From Deroplatys truncata (lineage: Eukaryota; Arthropoda; Insecta; Mantodea; Mantidae): DNA of 64,000 nucleotides. The position numbers and the translations under genes were made by a program. The stretch lies in NCBI GenBank assembly GCA_030765065.1, contig CM060983.1:47738067-47802066 (forward strand), given 5' to 3'. Shown here one piece after another: positions 47,396 through 60,010 of the stretch. Numbering within the stretch: the stretch's first letter is position 1; each line of letters begins with the position of its first letter. Under the pieces are notes generated by a model, which searched no databases, was not told the origin of the DNA, and saw only the letters and a program-made list of their open reading frames with translations.

Positions 47396-48011
47396 AATAC
47401 AGGGTATACGGCGTGGTTTTCGTAAACACGTCGAAGTTTATTTTGAAGAGCCGTAAGGAAAGCGAAGGGCCTATTGCCTGGATGCAATGTTGAACAACTG
47501 CCAACTTCTATTTGACAACAAGGATGAACACTGCAAGGGTACGAAACTGTAAATAGATGCAGATTCTTTCAGTGACCCGTACTTTCGCTTCTGGCGCTTT
47601 TTGCCCCGGCGTTGCCTGCAAGTGCCCTAAATATGTGCTTTGATTTCGGGTGTGGCGTACCCCCTCCGCCCTCGTCAGCTGGTGTGGGCCGCTCGATACA
47701 AACGTCCTGATGTGAAAACTTGTTTCCTGGCATTGTTGTAGGATTTACTCTCGCCGCAGGACTGTTTTTGCATCAGCCTTTTGAGTTACGTTCGTGCGTG
47801 ACAAAAAAGTTAACACTACGCCTGCACGGCAAGCAACCGGCAGTACGTACACAACTTTGTGCTTTGTTTCGCTTCTGGAGAAGTGAAACCTCTCCCTGCT
47901 GTATTACACCTTTATGCTATGACACTGTATTAAACACACAAATAATACAATACATACTTCCTACCACACAAGATGCCTACAGGGCAATAACAATAATACA
48001 TTTCAATTTTT
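47396..48011. other. No recognisable gene (47396-48011)
   Basis: Moderately GC-rich at 47560-47720. A 103-codon frame at 47720 has no motif. Confidence 0.4.
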
Positions 48012-48824
48012 ACTTTCTCTACTACGTATAGTAACTAGGGGAAGTATTGTGTTCCATCCAACCGGAAAAATATGTTTTGAGACCCCCTGAATAAAAAAAA
48101 GATATTTTTGGAAACATGTCCGTGTGTGTGTGTCTGTGAACAGCACAACTCAGAAACGAACAGTCGGATAAACACCAAACTTGGTATTTAGGTTCAGTAT
48201 CTTCCAGAGATGCGACACGAAGGTTTTCAAGAAAATCCCCCCATCCTAGATTACCATTTACATGGAATATTTTTCGAAAATTTTAATTTTTCAAAAATGG
48301 TTCTAACGATTTTGATTAAGATATCATATGTTTAAGATATTTTCATGACAAATGAAATGTATATCTTGAATTTTCTGGGAATGTCTCCAAAAGTATACTT
48401 CATTGTGAACGACTTTTGCATAACTGGTAAACCATAAGAGATAGACAAAATGTTACTACAAAAAATGTAGATCGCGTTAAAATACACAATTTATGTCATA
48501 TACATTTTTTTTGTTGAGTGAACCATTTTCGAGATATTGCTTGTTATTTCTTTAAATTTTTGCAATACTTATAGTTTTTCTCAAATGGGAATTCGTTACT
48601 CATTTTTTTGTCCTGGTAATGCAAAGAGAATGGAATACTCCACATAGCAACCAGCTCTTAAAATATTTGACTATCGCTTAAAGCCTAGCAATTCTCCTTG
48701 CATCTACAAGAAAATTAGCAATAAGATTAACATCTTCGATTAACATGAAGCATATGGAGAATAAGAGTTTGTAAAAATAGTTTGTACAAGAGTAGAGAAA
48801 GTCATGTGAGTGTAACACATTAGA
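48012..48824 (+). mobile_element. HINE-like element copy
   Basis: 813 bp with a small deletion in the 5' part, ending CACATTAGA, followed at once by part of an older copy. Confidence 0.9.
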
Positions 48825-49524
48825 TTTTTAGAAAAAGACCCGTATGTGTCTGTGGGCAGCACAACTAAAAACTAAATCTCGGATAAACACCAAACTTGAT
48901 ATTTAAGTCCAACTTCCTCCAAAGAGCGACACGAAGATTTTCAAATAAATCCCCCCACCCCAACTACCCTTTATTTAACATTTTTCGAGATGTTTCAAAA
49001 ATGGCTCAAACAATTTTGATTAAAATACCATATATTAAAGATATTCACATGACTAATAAAATGTATATCACGAATTTCTGGGAATACTTTGTGAATTCGT
49101 CTTCCTTCTGAAGGAGTTTTGTGTAATATTGTATAACTGGTAAACGTTAAACGGTAGACGTAAACGTGCTACACAATAAATTAATATCTGTTTAAAACAG
49201 ACAATTCATTTCAAATAACTTTTTTGTGGCATTAGCCTTTTCTGAGATATCCGTTATTAATGGTTCGAATTGCTCAATACTTGTCATTCTTTCAAGTCCT
49301 GTCGATTTTCAGTTGTTTCTCACGATGGCCTGGAAATGGCAAGAAATTTCAAGGTCGGCATATAGCGTCCAGCATTTAACTATCTTTGTTCTCTTTCTTA
49401 ATGAAATGTGTAATGTAGCTATTTCTGCAAAGGTTTATCTCGATTATAATGAAGCAAGAATAATTTGTATAGCCATTGATAAACGATAGAGGGTAGAGAA
49501 AGTCATGTGAATGCAACACAGAAA
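48825..49524 (+). mobile_element. Old-subfamily HINE-like copy, right part only
   Basis: Starts at TTTTTAGAAAAAGACCCGT and runs to GTCATGTGAATGCAACACAG. The 5' block is absent. Confidence 0.78.
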
Positions 49525-49529
49525 ATTTT

Positions 49530-50125
49530 TGTCAGCAGCTATAGTCAAACCTTTAAGCAGCGGTTCGCTATGGAATTGGACGCTTTACATGACATTGGGA
49601 GCTAAAAATTAATAATAACTTAAGGTCTGGAAACAATTATGATAAAACGGGAAAATTAAAATCAGTAGCGACTATAAAAAAATTGGAACATAATATTATG
49701 TATTTTAACGAGATCTACGTGTTTTGTGTAGCAAGCCTTTGTTTGTTTCATATGGTTTATAAGTTAAACAAAATTTAAAGATTACTTTACAAGCATGCCC
49801 ATAAAATTAAAGATATACTTGTATTTGTGATGCAGACATCTTAAACATATGGTATTTTAATTAAAGTCTTTATAATCATTTTTAAGAAAATGCAAAATAA
49901 GTAAACACTTCCCTTTAAAGGGTAGTTTAGGGTAGGGGAATTTTGTTGAAAAACTTTTCGCATCGTTGGTAGCACTAAATCTTGAGTTTGGTATTTATCC
50001 GGCTTTTCGTTTTTCAGTTATGCTGTTTAACATACACACGCACACAGTTTTTTCTAAAACTAAATTTTTTTATTCAGGGGGCCTCAAAACCGGTATTATC
50101 GCGATATCTCATTTATCTTTCTAGC
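49530..50125 (-). mobile_element. Old diverged HINE-like copy, partial
   Basis: Minus-strand family blocks such as AGCAGCTATAGTCAAACC, TAAAGGGTAGTTTAGGGTAG and CAGGGGGCCTCAAAAC. Both ends are eroded. Confidence 0.65.
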
Positions 50126-50439
50126 CTTTGGATTAGAATTTCATTTTACAGGTAAAATTGTGTTATCCACGTAAAACAATTCTTCTAATAATTTAAACAC
50201 GTTAAAGTTTATTTATTAGGAAATGCGGACATAACATGCAAAATTCTGCAACAACACTCAACGTATAACAGAAGCCGATTTTTCTTAGTAATGAGCGCTT
50301 GCGAAAAAGAATAGGGTATTTTCAAACACGTTACACAGATTGACACCCACGTAAACTTCAGTCTGTTATAAAATATAACAATGGATTTTCCGAAAATAAT
50401 TAATACTGCGAATATACCTTAACGATCCATATACTTTTT

Positions 50440-51269
50440 ACTTTCTCTACTACGTATAGTAAGTAGGGGAAGTATTGCATTCCACCCAAAAATTCAATAC
50501 CGAGATTTCATCGGAAATACATGTTTTGAGACCCCCTAAATCCAAAAAAGCATTTTTGGAAACATGTCCGTGTGTGTCTGTGTGTCTGTCTGTGAACAGC
50601 ATAACTCAGAAACGAACAGTCGAATAAACACCAAACTTGGTATTTAGGTTCAGTATCTTCCAGAGATGTGACACGAAGGTTTTCAAGAAAACCCCCACCC
50701 CAAATTACCCTTTATATGGAACATTTTTCGAAAATTTTAATTTTCTCTGACGATTTTGATTAAAATATCATATGTTTAAGATATTTTCCTGAAAAATGAA
50801 ATATATATCTCGAATTTTCTGGGAATGTCTCCAAAAGTATTCTTCATTGTGAACGACTTTTGCATAACTGGTAAACCATAAGAGATAGACAAAATTTTAC
50901 TACACCAAAAATGTAGCTCGCGTTAAAATACACAATTTATGTCATATACATTTTTTTTCTTGAGTGAACCAGTTTCGAGATATTGCTTGTAATTCCTTTA
51001 AATTTTTGCAATACTTATACTTTTTCTCAAATGGGAATTCGGTACTCATTTTTTTGTCCTGGTAATGCAAAGAGAATGGAATACTCCACATAGCAACCAG
51101 CTCTTAAAACATTTGACTATCGCTTAAAGGCTACCAATTCCCCTTGCATCTACAAGAAAATTAGCAATAAGGTTAACATCTCGATTAGCATGAAGCATAT
51201 GGAGAATAAGCGTTTGTAAAAGTAGTTTATACAAGAGTAGAGAAAGTCATGTGAGTGTAACACATCAGA
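50440..51269 (+). mobile_element. HINE-like element copy, complete
   Basis: 830 bp, ACTTTCTCTACTACG to CACATCAGA, T-tracts both sides. Confidence 0.93.
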
Positions 51270-51274
51270 TTTTT

Positions 51275-51646
51275 CTGTAGTAGTTACGCTTTTGTCTATA
51301 TCTTATGATTTTAAGATAAGTTCATAAAATTCGATAAGAATGAAAAGGACTTTGCAGCCTATTTATAGAATATTCAGTGACTTACAGTTTATCACGCCAG
51401 CACGTCAAACATATGGTAAAGGAAATCTTTAAAGCTATTTTTGAGAAAATAAATAACCAAGAAAGGAATGGACGAAATTTTACCTTGATTACTTAAAATA
51501 TATTGAAATTAAATTAGAAGTTTGACATTCATCTGAATTTTCGTTTTTGAGTTATGCTTTTTCACACGGAATTTTTATTATTCAGGGATCTCAAATCGTG
51601 TATTTTAGGTGAAATTGTGGTATAACGTTTTTGGATCATTACAATA
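51275..51646 (-). mobile_element. Old diverged HINE-like copy, partial
   Basis: Blocks GAATGAAAAGGACTTTGCAG, GAGTTATGCTTTTTCACAC and TTTAGGTGAAATTGTGG match the minus orientation. Confidence 0.65.
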
Positions 51647-51647
51647 C

Positions 51648-51800
51648 TTCCGTAGCTCAGTCGGTAGAGCACCTGCCTGCTGTGCGAGGGGTCCCGGGTT
51701 GGATTCCTGGCTGGGAACTTTTCTCTAGCCAAGATTATTCCCTAACCTCCCCAGAGTCTGGAAGTATGAACGCGTGTGTGACCTAATGATTAAAACCCAA
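51648..51800 (+). mobile_element. tRNA-derived SINE, family 6
   Basis: TCCGTAGCTCAGTCGGTAGA and the B-box GGGTTGGATTCCTGGCTGGG give an almost complete tRNA-like head. The acceptor stem does not close fully and a non-tRNA body follows, so this is a SINE rather than a tRNA gene. Confidence 0.7.
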
Positions 51801-53685
51801 AAAGTGCAAGAAACCCAACGACAAGAGAATACAAGTTGGCACCATTGCCAATACTTATTTTTACACAGAATTTATTTTCTTTGGTATAAAAAAATGTCAA
51901 ATTTTATCGTTTTACACTTCCTGTTTGCCAGTATTGATGTCTTTTAGCTATCAGTTCTTACAAAATTTTGGACTAAAACTTAATTTATTTTTCAGTGCCT
52001 ACTATAAATTCACAATTATCTCTAACAGCATTCACATAGAACATTAAGTTACCCCAAATATGATAATCAACAAAAATACCAATTTTTATATCTGTAACAA
52101 AGAAAAATGCGTTTTATTCTTTTTCTCTGAAGAAGCAGATGTTACCTATTTATGGACGTACTAAATTCAATCATCAATTCTTGGAGAATACACATTTAAA
52201 GTATATATTGCTATTTTTGCACAGGAAAATGTAGAAGACTCGCTGTGGTGAATAGATCCATTAATTCGGCTTACAAAGCAACTAAATTGCAGTTACCTGA
52301 TCGTATGCACTAGTAAAATAGGAGTCAATAACCGAAATCTTAATTACATGTTGAATGAACCTTATGCATCGAAACACATTTAGAACACTTCTGAGCGACA
52401 ATGGTTCATTACAACACCCCTGTATTACCAAAATACAGCCTTACCAAGCTCTTTGTTTCTCATTCACATTAACAAGCTTCGATCACAACACAGGAACTGT
52501 CGTTCCGGCACTTATTTCACCCCTACTACTACCAGATATTTGACAGATCACATTTCACAAATTCACCACAGAATTCTTCTTTCACGTTCTTCACTATATC
52601 ACTCGTCGTAGAACAGGCTGCCTTTGGAATGTTACCATACCTGGCAACGCACTGAAAGAATACCATCAAGTTTGCAGCTTTTAGTAACACTACAAACATT
52701 GAAAGAGTCCCTAACTTTTTGCGTTAACAGACACTGAATTAATACCAAAAACATTAATAAACTGCTCATCAGCTGATCTGCAAGCCTCCATGCTTCATCC
52801 AGAAAACTGGTTATAACACTCTGCGTATTTTCATTCGAGTTACCCCCAAAGCAAAGAAGGACACAAAATAAAATTAATAAAATGTAAACCTGGACATTCT
52901 TAGAAACTTTTAAACATTTTAAAATGAAATTACAGTCTATACTTGCCATGTAATCGAAATAATTTGTTACTCACTGAAGGTTCGTGTTCTCCACGAGGGC
53001 CAACAAATTTGAGATAAACTTTAGGCCTCTTTAAGTATTTTACCACAATATTATAAATTCATTCACGATTTAATATTTACATCCTAGTCAATCTAAAACT
53101 GTTTTAAAACGCCTGCAAATGTAACTCAGTTGCCGCTGATTTCTTTTGACGAATCTGCCTTAATTTTGAATCGAAATTGTGTCCAGTTTGAAGAAACCAC
53201 TAATGGATTTGGCGAAAAGATTGTTGTGGTTCAAATATTGATTCGCAAACGCACTCTTTACAGAAATAAATTAAAAAGCAGACATTTTATGGATAAAAGG
53301 GCATGTAGCTGGAATATGCTCGAAGCTTTTCATCAATATGCGATGAAAGCTGCAGTGCATGTCACGAATAATTCTTTTGAGGAGTTCGCCAACGCCTGTT
53401 GTTTTTTGCAGCGCTCGTTGCATTAAGCAGCGAGCGGCAGGTTGAATTAAAACACCAATAGGAATGAAGTGCAGGCGTTTGCAGCCGAGTCTTACCTTGT
53501 GATGATAGAAACATATGGCAGATGGCCGCCCGAGCTTGAAGCTATACCAGTATGGCCGGCACTGCCGGTAGAGTCCGGTCGACTGGCCTAGCCAGGCAAG
53601 TAGCAGGCTGTTCGGGACACAGCTGAGCCGCGCCTGCGCACTACCGTTCACTCACACCCACGTCGCAAAAACAGCCGCAACACAC
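51801..53685. other. No supported gene (51801-53685)
   Basis: AT-rich until 53430, then GC- and CpG-richer. A 105-codon minus frame at 52632-52949 has a hydrophobic stretch but no homology that I recognise. Confidence 0.35.
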
Positions 53686-53689
53686 CCAC

Positions 53690-53830
53690 ATCGCGGCGCT
53701 CGCTGTACTTCGCGTCGTCGTGTCCGCGGTTCGACCCCCGGTGTCAGGCTTCACACCCATTGTAATTGCACGTTTAAGAGCGCTAATAGCGTGTAGGTGT
53801 GATGGCTCTATTCCCGCAGACAGCATTTGT
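53690..53830 (+). mobile_element. Probable SINE head fragment
   Basis: CCGCGGTTCGACCCCCGGTG is B-box-like, inside CpG-rich sequence. The body is unassigned. Confidence 0.4.
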
Positions 53831-54069
53831 CTTTATCGTCTCACAGCATCACTGAAATATATTTTTGCTTATATATTACTGTGTATTAAGATAGTTTTGT
53901 TTATTCCGTAGTAAATATATGTAAATCACAAACTGTATTTACGTCCGTTTTCTTGAAAACTGCGACAATGAAAAAGAGCTCAAATTGATGTTTAAAATTG
54001 TCTTTTAAAATCAGTCTTTTTAAGGGGTGCTGGTTACCAAAAGCGTACATTTTAGAAAATATCCCCCCA

Positions 54070-54290
54070 AAAAAGAAATATATTGTCTTACAACCACACG
54101 ACTCTCTACCCACTCTTCTACAAACTACTCTTAAAAAGCCTGACTTTATTTTTTATATACTCCATGTTACTCGAGATTAACCTTTGTAGAAATGGTTTAA
54201 TTATACACTTCATAATACGTATAGTAGGTCGCTATACGTTGGATTTAAAATTTAATACACAAGCAAAAGCGTGGTGACTTAGCGCATCAA
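54070..54290 (-). mobile_element. Old HINE-like fragment
   Basis: CACACGACTCTCTACCCACT, ACTCCATGTTACTCGAGATT and related blocks match the 3' part of the family in minus orientation. Confidence 0.6.
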
Positions 54291-54384
54291 AACCTGTAAT
54301 GATAAAAGCATTGCAAGTTTAAATCAATAACAACAGTTTTCTACTCCAAGAAAATCCAGCCTCGTGCATTATTTCCATTTTTAT

Positions 54385-55044
54385 ACTTTCTCTACTACGT
54401 ATAGTAAGTAGGGGAAGTATTGCATTCCACCCAAAAAATTCGATACCGAGATTTCACCGGAAATACATGTTTTGAGACCCCCTGAATCCAGAAAAAGCAT
54501 TTTTGGAAACATGTCTGTGTGTGTGTGTCTGTGAACAGCATAACTCAGAAACGAACAGTCGGATAAACACCAAACTTGGTATTTAGGTTCAGTATCTTCC
54601 AGAGATGCGACACAAAGGTTTTCAAGAAAATCCCCCTACCCCAGATTGCCCTTTACATGGAACATTTTTCGAAAATTTTAATTTTCTCAAAAATGGCTCT
54701 AACGATTTTGATTTAAATCTTATATGTTTAAGATATTTTCATGACAAATGAAATGTATATCTCGAATTTTCTGGGAATGTCTGCAAAAGTATTCTTCATT
54801 GTGAACGACTTTTGCATAATTGGTAAACCATAAAAAAATTGTAGATCGCGTTAAAATACACAATTTATGTCATATACATAATGCAAACAGAATGGAATAC
54901 TCCACATAGCAACCAGCTCTTAAACGCTTAAAGCCAATTCCCCTTGCACCTACAAGAAAATTAGCAATAAGATTAACATGAAGCATATGGAGAATAAGCG
55001 TTTGGAAAAATAGTTTGTACAAGGGTAGAGAAAATCATGTGAGA
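54385..55044 (+). mobile_element. HINE-like element copy with internal deletions
   Basis: 660 bp. Standard 5' terminus; several deletions in the second half (for example after AAACCATAAA and in the CACATCAGA end). Confidence 0.88.
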
Positions 55045-55530
55045 TTTTTTTAAAAGAAGTTCGTGTGTCTATGTGTGTTTGAGAACAACAAAACCCAAAA
55101 CGGAAAGTTGAATGAATACTTCTTTCCTAAGTCAGGAACTTTTAAGGATACAAGGCGAAAATCTTCAACGAATTTCCCTACCCAAAAAAAACCCTACACA
55201 TGTAACATGTTTCGTTATTTTTTAAGTTTCTCAAAAACAGATGTTTTGATTAAATGCCATAGGTGTAAGAAGAAAATGTATAGACTGAATTTGTGAATAG
55301 GTTGTGAAGGCTTCCTCAGTCTTATTGAATGTTACATAACTGAGAAACCATAAGAGAGAGACGAAATCTTACCAAAGCAAAAATGCAGACCTTACTAAAG
55401 CATGCAGTTACTGTAAAATAAGGATTTTTGTAATGTTAATTACTTCTGAAATAGTCGATATTTTCATTTTAATCACTCCAAATGTGTGCTTTGAAATTTT
55501 AACTGGCTGTTATTTTGTTTCTTGTGAGCT
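55045..55530 (+). mobile_element. Old HINE-like copy, right part only
   Basis: Starts at TTTTTTTAAAAGAAGTTCGT and continues through ACCATAAGAGAGAGACGAAA. As at 48825, the 5' block is missing. Confidence 0.65.
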
Positions 55531-57304
55531 GATGCAAAGAACATATTATAGGAGGCATTTAAATAATTATGGGGAGTAGTTGCTAAAAGATTCTGTTATT
55601 TGAAGAAGTGATTTCTCGCTGCACTTTGATGGCTCTTGAACACTGTAATTGTGCTATTCAGAGGTGCGTAATGAAGTATATCATCCCATTTAAAATATCA
55701 AAATTGACCCCTTATCTCCTTCACCCCTAGGCTTAAAAAACTTATAGCCCCCTTGGACTAAAATAACTTTTCTTTTATCCTCCAAAGTGGGCGTGTTAAT
55801 AAGATGACCTGTTTTAAGTGCCACAGTCTGATCTGATATTATTCATACATATATAAAACATAGACACTATATCAAGACTAATTAATCTGCTGCTAAAACA
55901 AAAAGCTCCATTTTTTGTTCATACATTTTAAGTTAATAAACAGTTTTCTTCACTCTTTTTTGTGAAATATTTATCATTTATAACAGTAAACAGATTTTAA
56001 TAAATTAACAGCTTTTAGAGTAGCTATGAAAAAAAATGGTTAGAGAGAGCATTGTGATAGATAAACAACGTTTTTTTAAGTTACACTCCTAGCCTCATTT
56101 CATAAATACGCAAAAGCGTAACGCTTAATAATTAGTAACTGATTGCAGTACGGTATATAAACCGGTTCTCTCCTGCCTAATAGACTACATGCGCACGCAC
56201 TACCTTCAGCAGCAGCTAAATGCTTAAGGCGAACCAATAATACAGTACAAGTTTTTGAATCATATCAAATAACTAGACATAGCGATTTAATGTGGAAAAT
56301 CAGTTTTTTCTGATAATCGATCCCCTGTATTTTAGAGGTAGATTTTATAAGAATGTTTTTAAGAATATTAAAAAAAGGAATAAATCCAAAAGCAGAAAGT
56401 TTATACTTGTTTATTTTGGAGGAAATAATAATACGGCAACTTTTATTAATTCTTTACATTACTAATTTTTGTTTCATTACAGTGGGCCATGAGTCACAAG
56501 TTTGCAACAAATGAGAATCAGGATATGATAAATAGATTATGGGACCTTAGATTACTCACATATGCGACATTGTAAATAACCATTGCTGATAGAGAGGATT
56601 CTTTAACTCTTATTACAATAGAGTTGTAAGATGTTTCTTTAAAATTGACAGGGAGAGAGTGTTAGATAAAAACTGATTTCCCGTGTTAAATCTTATGTCC
56701 ATGTAGGTATGGTGTTTCCTGTGAAGAAATTGTTCAATTATTCTGCTATACGTAACGTAATCTTATGAATTATTTAAGCGTTTAAAAATATTTGCTGCAA
56801 AACATTTTAAACTCAGTTACATAAAACGTATAATCTTGTAGGTATTATATATGTGTGTATATAACATATATACCGGATAATGAAGTGAAATTTTGTTTTA
56901 TAAAAATTATTGCTATTAATTATTAGCTCATTAGCTTACATACATAACTAAGACGTCTTTTAAAACTAATTAATATGTTAGGTCAACTTAAAAATTCAAA
57001 GAGGCGCGTTTAAAAACTACTATGCATATTTTAAAAATTGCATTGTTGAATTCTCTAATTCTTTTAGATTTACCATCTGTAGTAATACTTAGATATGCGA
57101 AACAAGGAGCAAAATTTTTCGTAATCATTTACGCTTACAGCTTTAAAACGAAAACATCCAAAAGTAGACATGATTTACGATTAACCAGTTGCCCCATTTA
57201 TTCAAAAAGCGTCTAGGATCATAAAACATGATTGTTTTTATCCAAATGCTTTACTTCACGCTTTGGGGAGCGGAAAAATCCCGAGAGCTGTATCAGGAAG
57301 ATCG
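55531..57304. other. No recognisable gene (55531-57304)
   Basis: Very AT-rich, with no repeat family recognised. The longest frame is 64 codons (57022) and has no motif. Confidence 0.45.
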
Positions 57305-57400
57305 ACCCAAATAGGGTCCGAACCTGCGCCCTCCGCTATGCAGCTGTTATCGAGCTGACCTCTAACTGACTGTGTCACAACTTCGCCAGTCGCAGACCCT
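57305..57400 (-). mobile_element. tRNA-like SINE head
   Basis: On the minus strand GGCGAAGTTGTGACACAGTC then GCGCAGGTTCGGACCC gives A- and B-box-like spacing of a tRNA head. Confidence 0.5.
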
Positions 57401-57615
57401 GACCTTGCCCGAAATCTCTGTTCATGACAGGACGTTTTAAAACCACACCTGCAGGTTTTTATTGAGTCATTCCAGAATCATGCTATTATTATTTTATTCC
57501 CCTAGCGTTTACTGTCTCCGCTCTGCTGCTTTCGTGCGTAAGATAATGGGAGTGTTGCAATCTACCTCCACCTCAAAAAATGGGTATGGATTTTCATTCT
57601 GAGCAGACCCAAATA

Positions 57616-58330
57616 AAAAAAATCTGTGATACATTCACACGACTTCCTCTACCCGCTATCGTTTAGAGTGGGTATACAAATTTATCTTTAGCTTATTTTT
57701 CTATCTACTTCATTTTAATCCAAACAAACCTTTCCAGAAAAGCTACATTACACATTTCGTAATCCGTACAAAGAGAACAGCGATAGTCAAATGTTTAGGA
57801 ACTGGACGCTATATGCTGACCTTAAAATTCCATACTGTTTCCATGCAATTGCGATAAACAACTGAATGTTGAAAGGGCTTTTAAAGAATGACCAAGTAAT
57901 GAACAATTCAAACCATTAATAATGGATATCTCGGAAATGGCTGATGCCATAAAAAATATATTTAAAATAAATTGTGTGTTTTAAAGAGATTTATATTTCT
58001 TGTGTAGTGCGTTTTCTTCTATCGCTTAACGTTTACCGGTTATACAAGATTATACAAAATTCCTTCCGAATGAAGAGGACTTCAAAGGCTATTCCCACAA
58101 AATTCAAGATATACATTTTATTTGCCATGTACATATTATTAATATATGGCATTTTAATCAAAATCGTTAGAGCCGTTTTTTATAAAATAAAAAATTTCGA
58201 AAAATGCTCCAAGTAAGGCGTAGTTTGGGTCTACGCTTGGACCTTTTTCTAAAAACTTTTTTTATTCTGGGGCCTCAAAATGTGTATTTCCCGTGAAATC
58301 TTGGTATTCGAATGTTTGTGTGGAATGCAG
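57616..58330 (-). mobile_element. Old-subfamily HINE-like copy
   Basis: Minus copy from TCTGTGATACATTCACACG to TGCAGCACCTTCTCTACC, with the old-subfamily middle (CGGAAATGGCTGATGCC). Confidence 0.78.
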
Positions 58331-58339
58331 CACCTTCTC

Positions 58340-59350
58340 TACCCACCATCGTTTACTATTGTATAGCTTTTGCAAACTATTCTCTGTATGTCTTTATAGA
58401 AATAGCTTCACTGCACATTCCTTAGTAAGGTACAAGGACGATAGAAGGAACCAAATCGATAATTAGATGTTCAAAAGGGGCTTGCTATATCCTGGACTTT
58501 AAAAACCATACTCTTTCCATGATATCGCAAGAAACAGCTAAATATGACAGCAATTTAAAAAATGACAAATTATTGAATAATTCAGCCAATAATAACGGAT
58601 ATATCGGAAATGGCTAATGCCACAGAAGTTATTCGAAATAAATTGGGTGTTTTTAAGATATCTACATTTTTTGTGTAGTGTCTTCATAGGCTATTTCCAT
58701 TAACAATACATCTGCATTTTATTTGTGATGTAAACGCCTTAAATATATCATATTTTGATCAAAAGCTTTAGAGCCAGTTTTTATAAAATCAAACATTTCG
58801 AAAAATGTTCGATATAAAGCGTAATTTGGTGTGCGGGATTTTCTTGAAAATCTTTGTCTATCTGAACTTAAATGTCAATTTCGATACTTATCCGAGTAAT
58901 TGTTTTTCAGTTTTCAGGAAAATTCTCCCCACACCATATTAGCCATTAGATGGAAAATTTATCGTTATTTTTTATGCTCGCAAAATGGCTCTACGATTAT
59001 GATTAGATATATTTAATGTCTTTACTCGAACAATAAAGTATATATCTTGAATTTTCTGGTAATAGCCTGTGAAGTCCTCCCCATTCTAGATAAGTTTGTA
59101 TAGGTAACTAGTAAACCATAAGAGATAGACAAAGACTTACTGCATAAAAATCTTTAAACATACGTATTACTTTCAAATTTTTGTGGCGTCGGTCAATTTC
59201 TAAGTATTCGTTGTTACTGATTTAATTTTTCAATGCTTTGTCATTTTTTGAAGTGATCACCTTTCAGTTGTTTCTCGCGATGTCATAGAAAGAGATATAA
59301 TTTCAACCCCACCATATGAACATTTGACTATCGCTTCAACCTCCTGTATC
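58340..59350. mobile_element. Two old diverged HINE-like partial copies
   Basis: 58340-58905 is minus (blocks CTTTTGCAAACTATTCTCTG, GGATATATCGGAAATGGC). 58906-59350 is plus (AGGAAAATTCTCCCCACACC, AAACCATAAGAGATAGAC). Borders are approximate. Confidence 0.6.
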
Positions 59351-59390
59351 CCCATATATCTAAAACGTAATAGGTAGTATAACAATTTTT

Positions 59391-59763
59391 ACTTTCTGTT
59401 CTACGTATAGTAAGTAGGGGAAGTATTGTATTCCACCCAAAAATTCGATACCGAGATTTTTTGTGTTGAGTGAAGATATTGCTTGTTATTCCCTTAAATT
59501 CTCCAATACTTATACTTTTTCTCAAATGGAAATTCGTTATTCATTTTTTGTCCTGGTAATGCAAAGAGAATGGAATACTCCATATAGCAACCAGCACTTA
59601 AAATATTTGACTATCGCTTAAACCTACCATATTCCCCTTGCATCTACAAGAAAATTAGCAATAAGATTAACATCTCGATTAACATGAAGCATATGGAGAA
59701 TGAGCGTTTGTAAAAATAGTTTGTACAAGAGTAGAGAAAGTCATGTGAGTGTAACACATCAGA
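59391..59763 (+). mobile_element. Internally deleted HINE-like copy, 373 bp
   Basis: The 5' 65 bp (to CGATACCGAGATTT) is joined to the 3' third (from GTTGAGTGAAGATATTGC). The element ends are kept, and the microsatellite and centre are lost. Confidence 0.88.
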
Positions 59764-60010
59764 TTTTAACATGAATTGGATATAAAAATAAACGAGTGGC
59801 TAGAAAAGGCCATGTGGAGGTAACGCATTATCTTCACGGTTGTCATTTAGCTTCGTTACCTTAGGATCTTTTTGCAGCATATCGAATAGGATTAATCCAA
59901 AGTCAGAATTTAAGAAAACCTTTAAATCTGCGAGCTTTTTTCGTGATGACTCTGTAAAGAGATTATCCAACCTGATAAAAGTTATAAGGATATATTATTT
60001 TATAGTTTTC
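59764..60010. other. No recognisable gene
   Basis: AT-rich spacer with a 61-codon frame and no motif. Confidence 0.4.

Noticed and set aside
51648-51720. A genuine tRNA gene
   Set aside because: A- and B-box-like parts are present, but the acceptor stem does not pair fully and SINE body sequence follows.
52632-52949. A 105-codon minus frame with a hydrophobic segment (VYILLILFCVLLCF) suggesting a secreted or membrane protein
   Set aside because: No recognised family, no clear splice donor near its end, and no upstream signals beyond a CpG-rich patch. Kept as an unsupported possibility.
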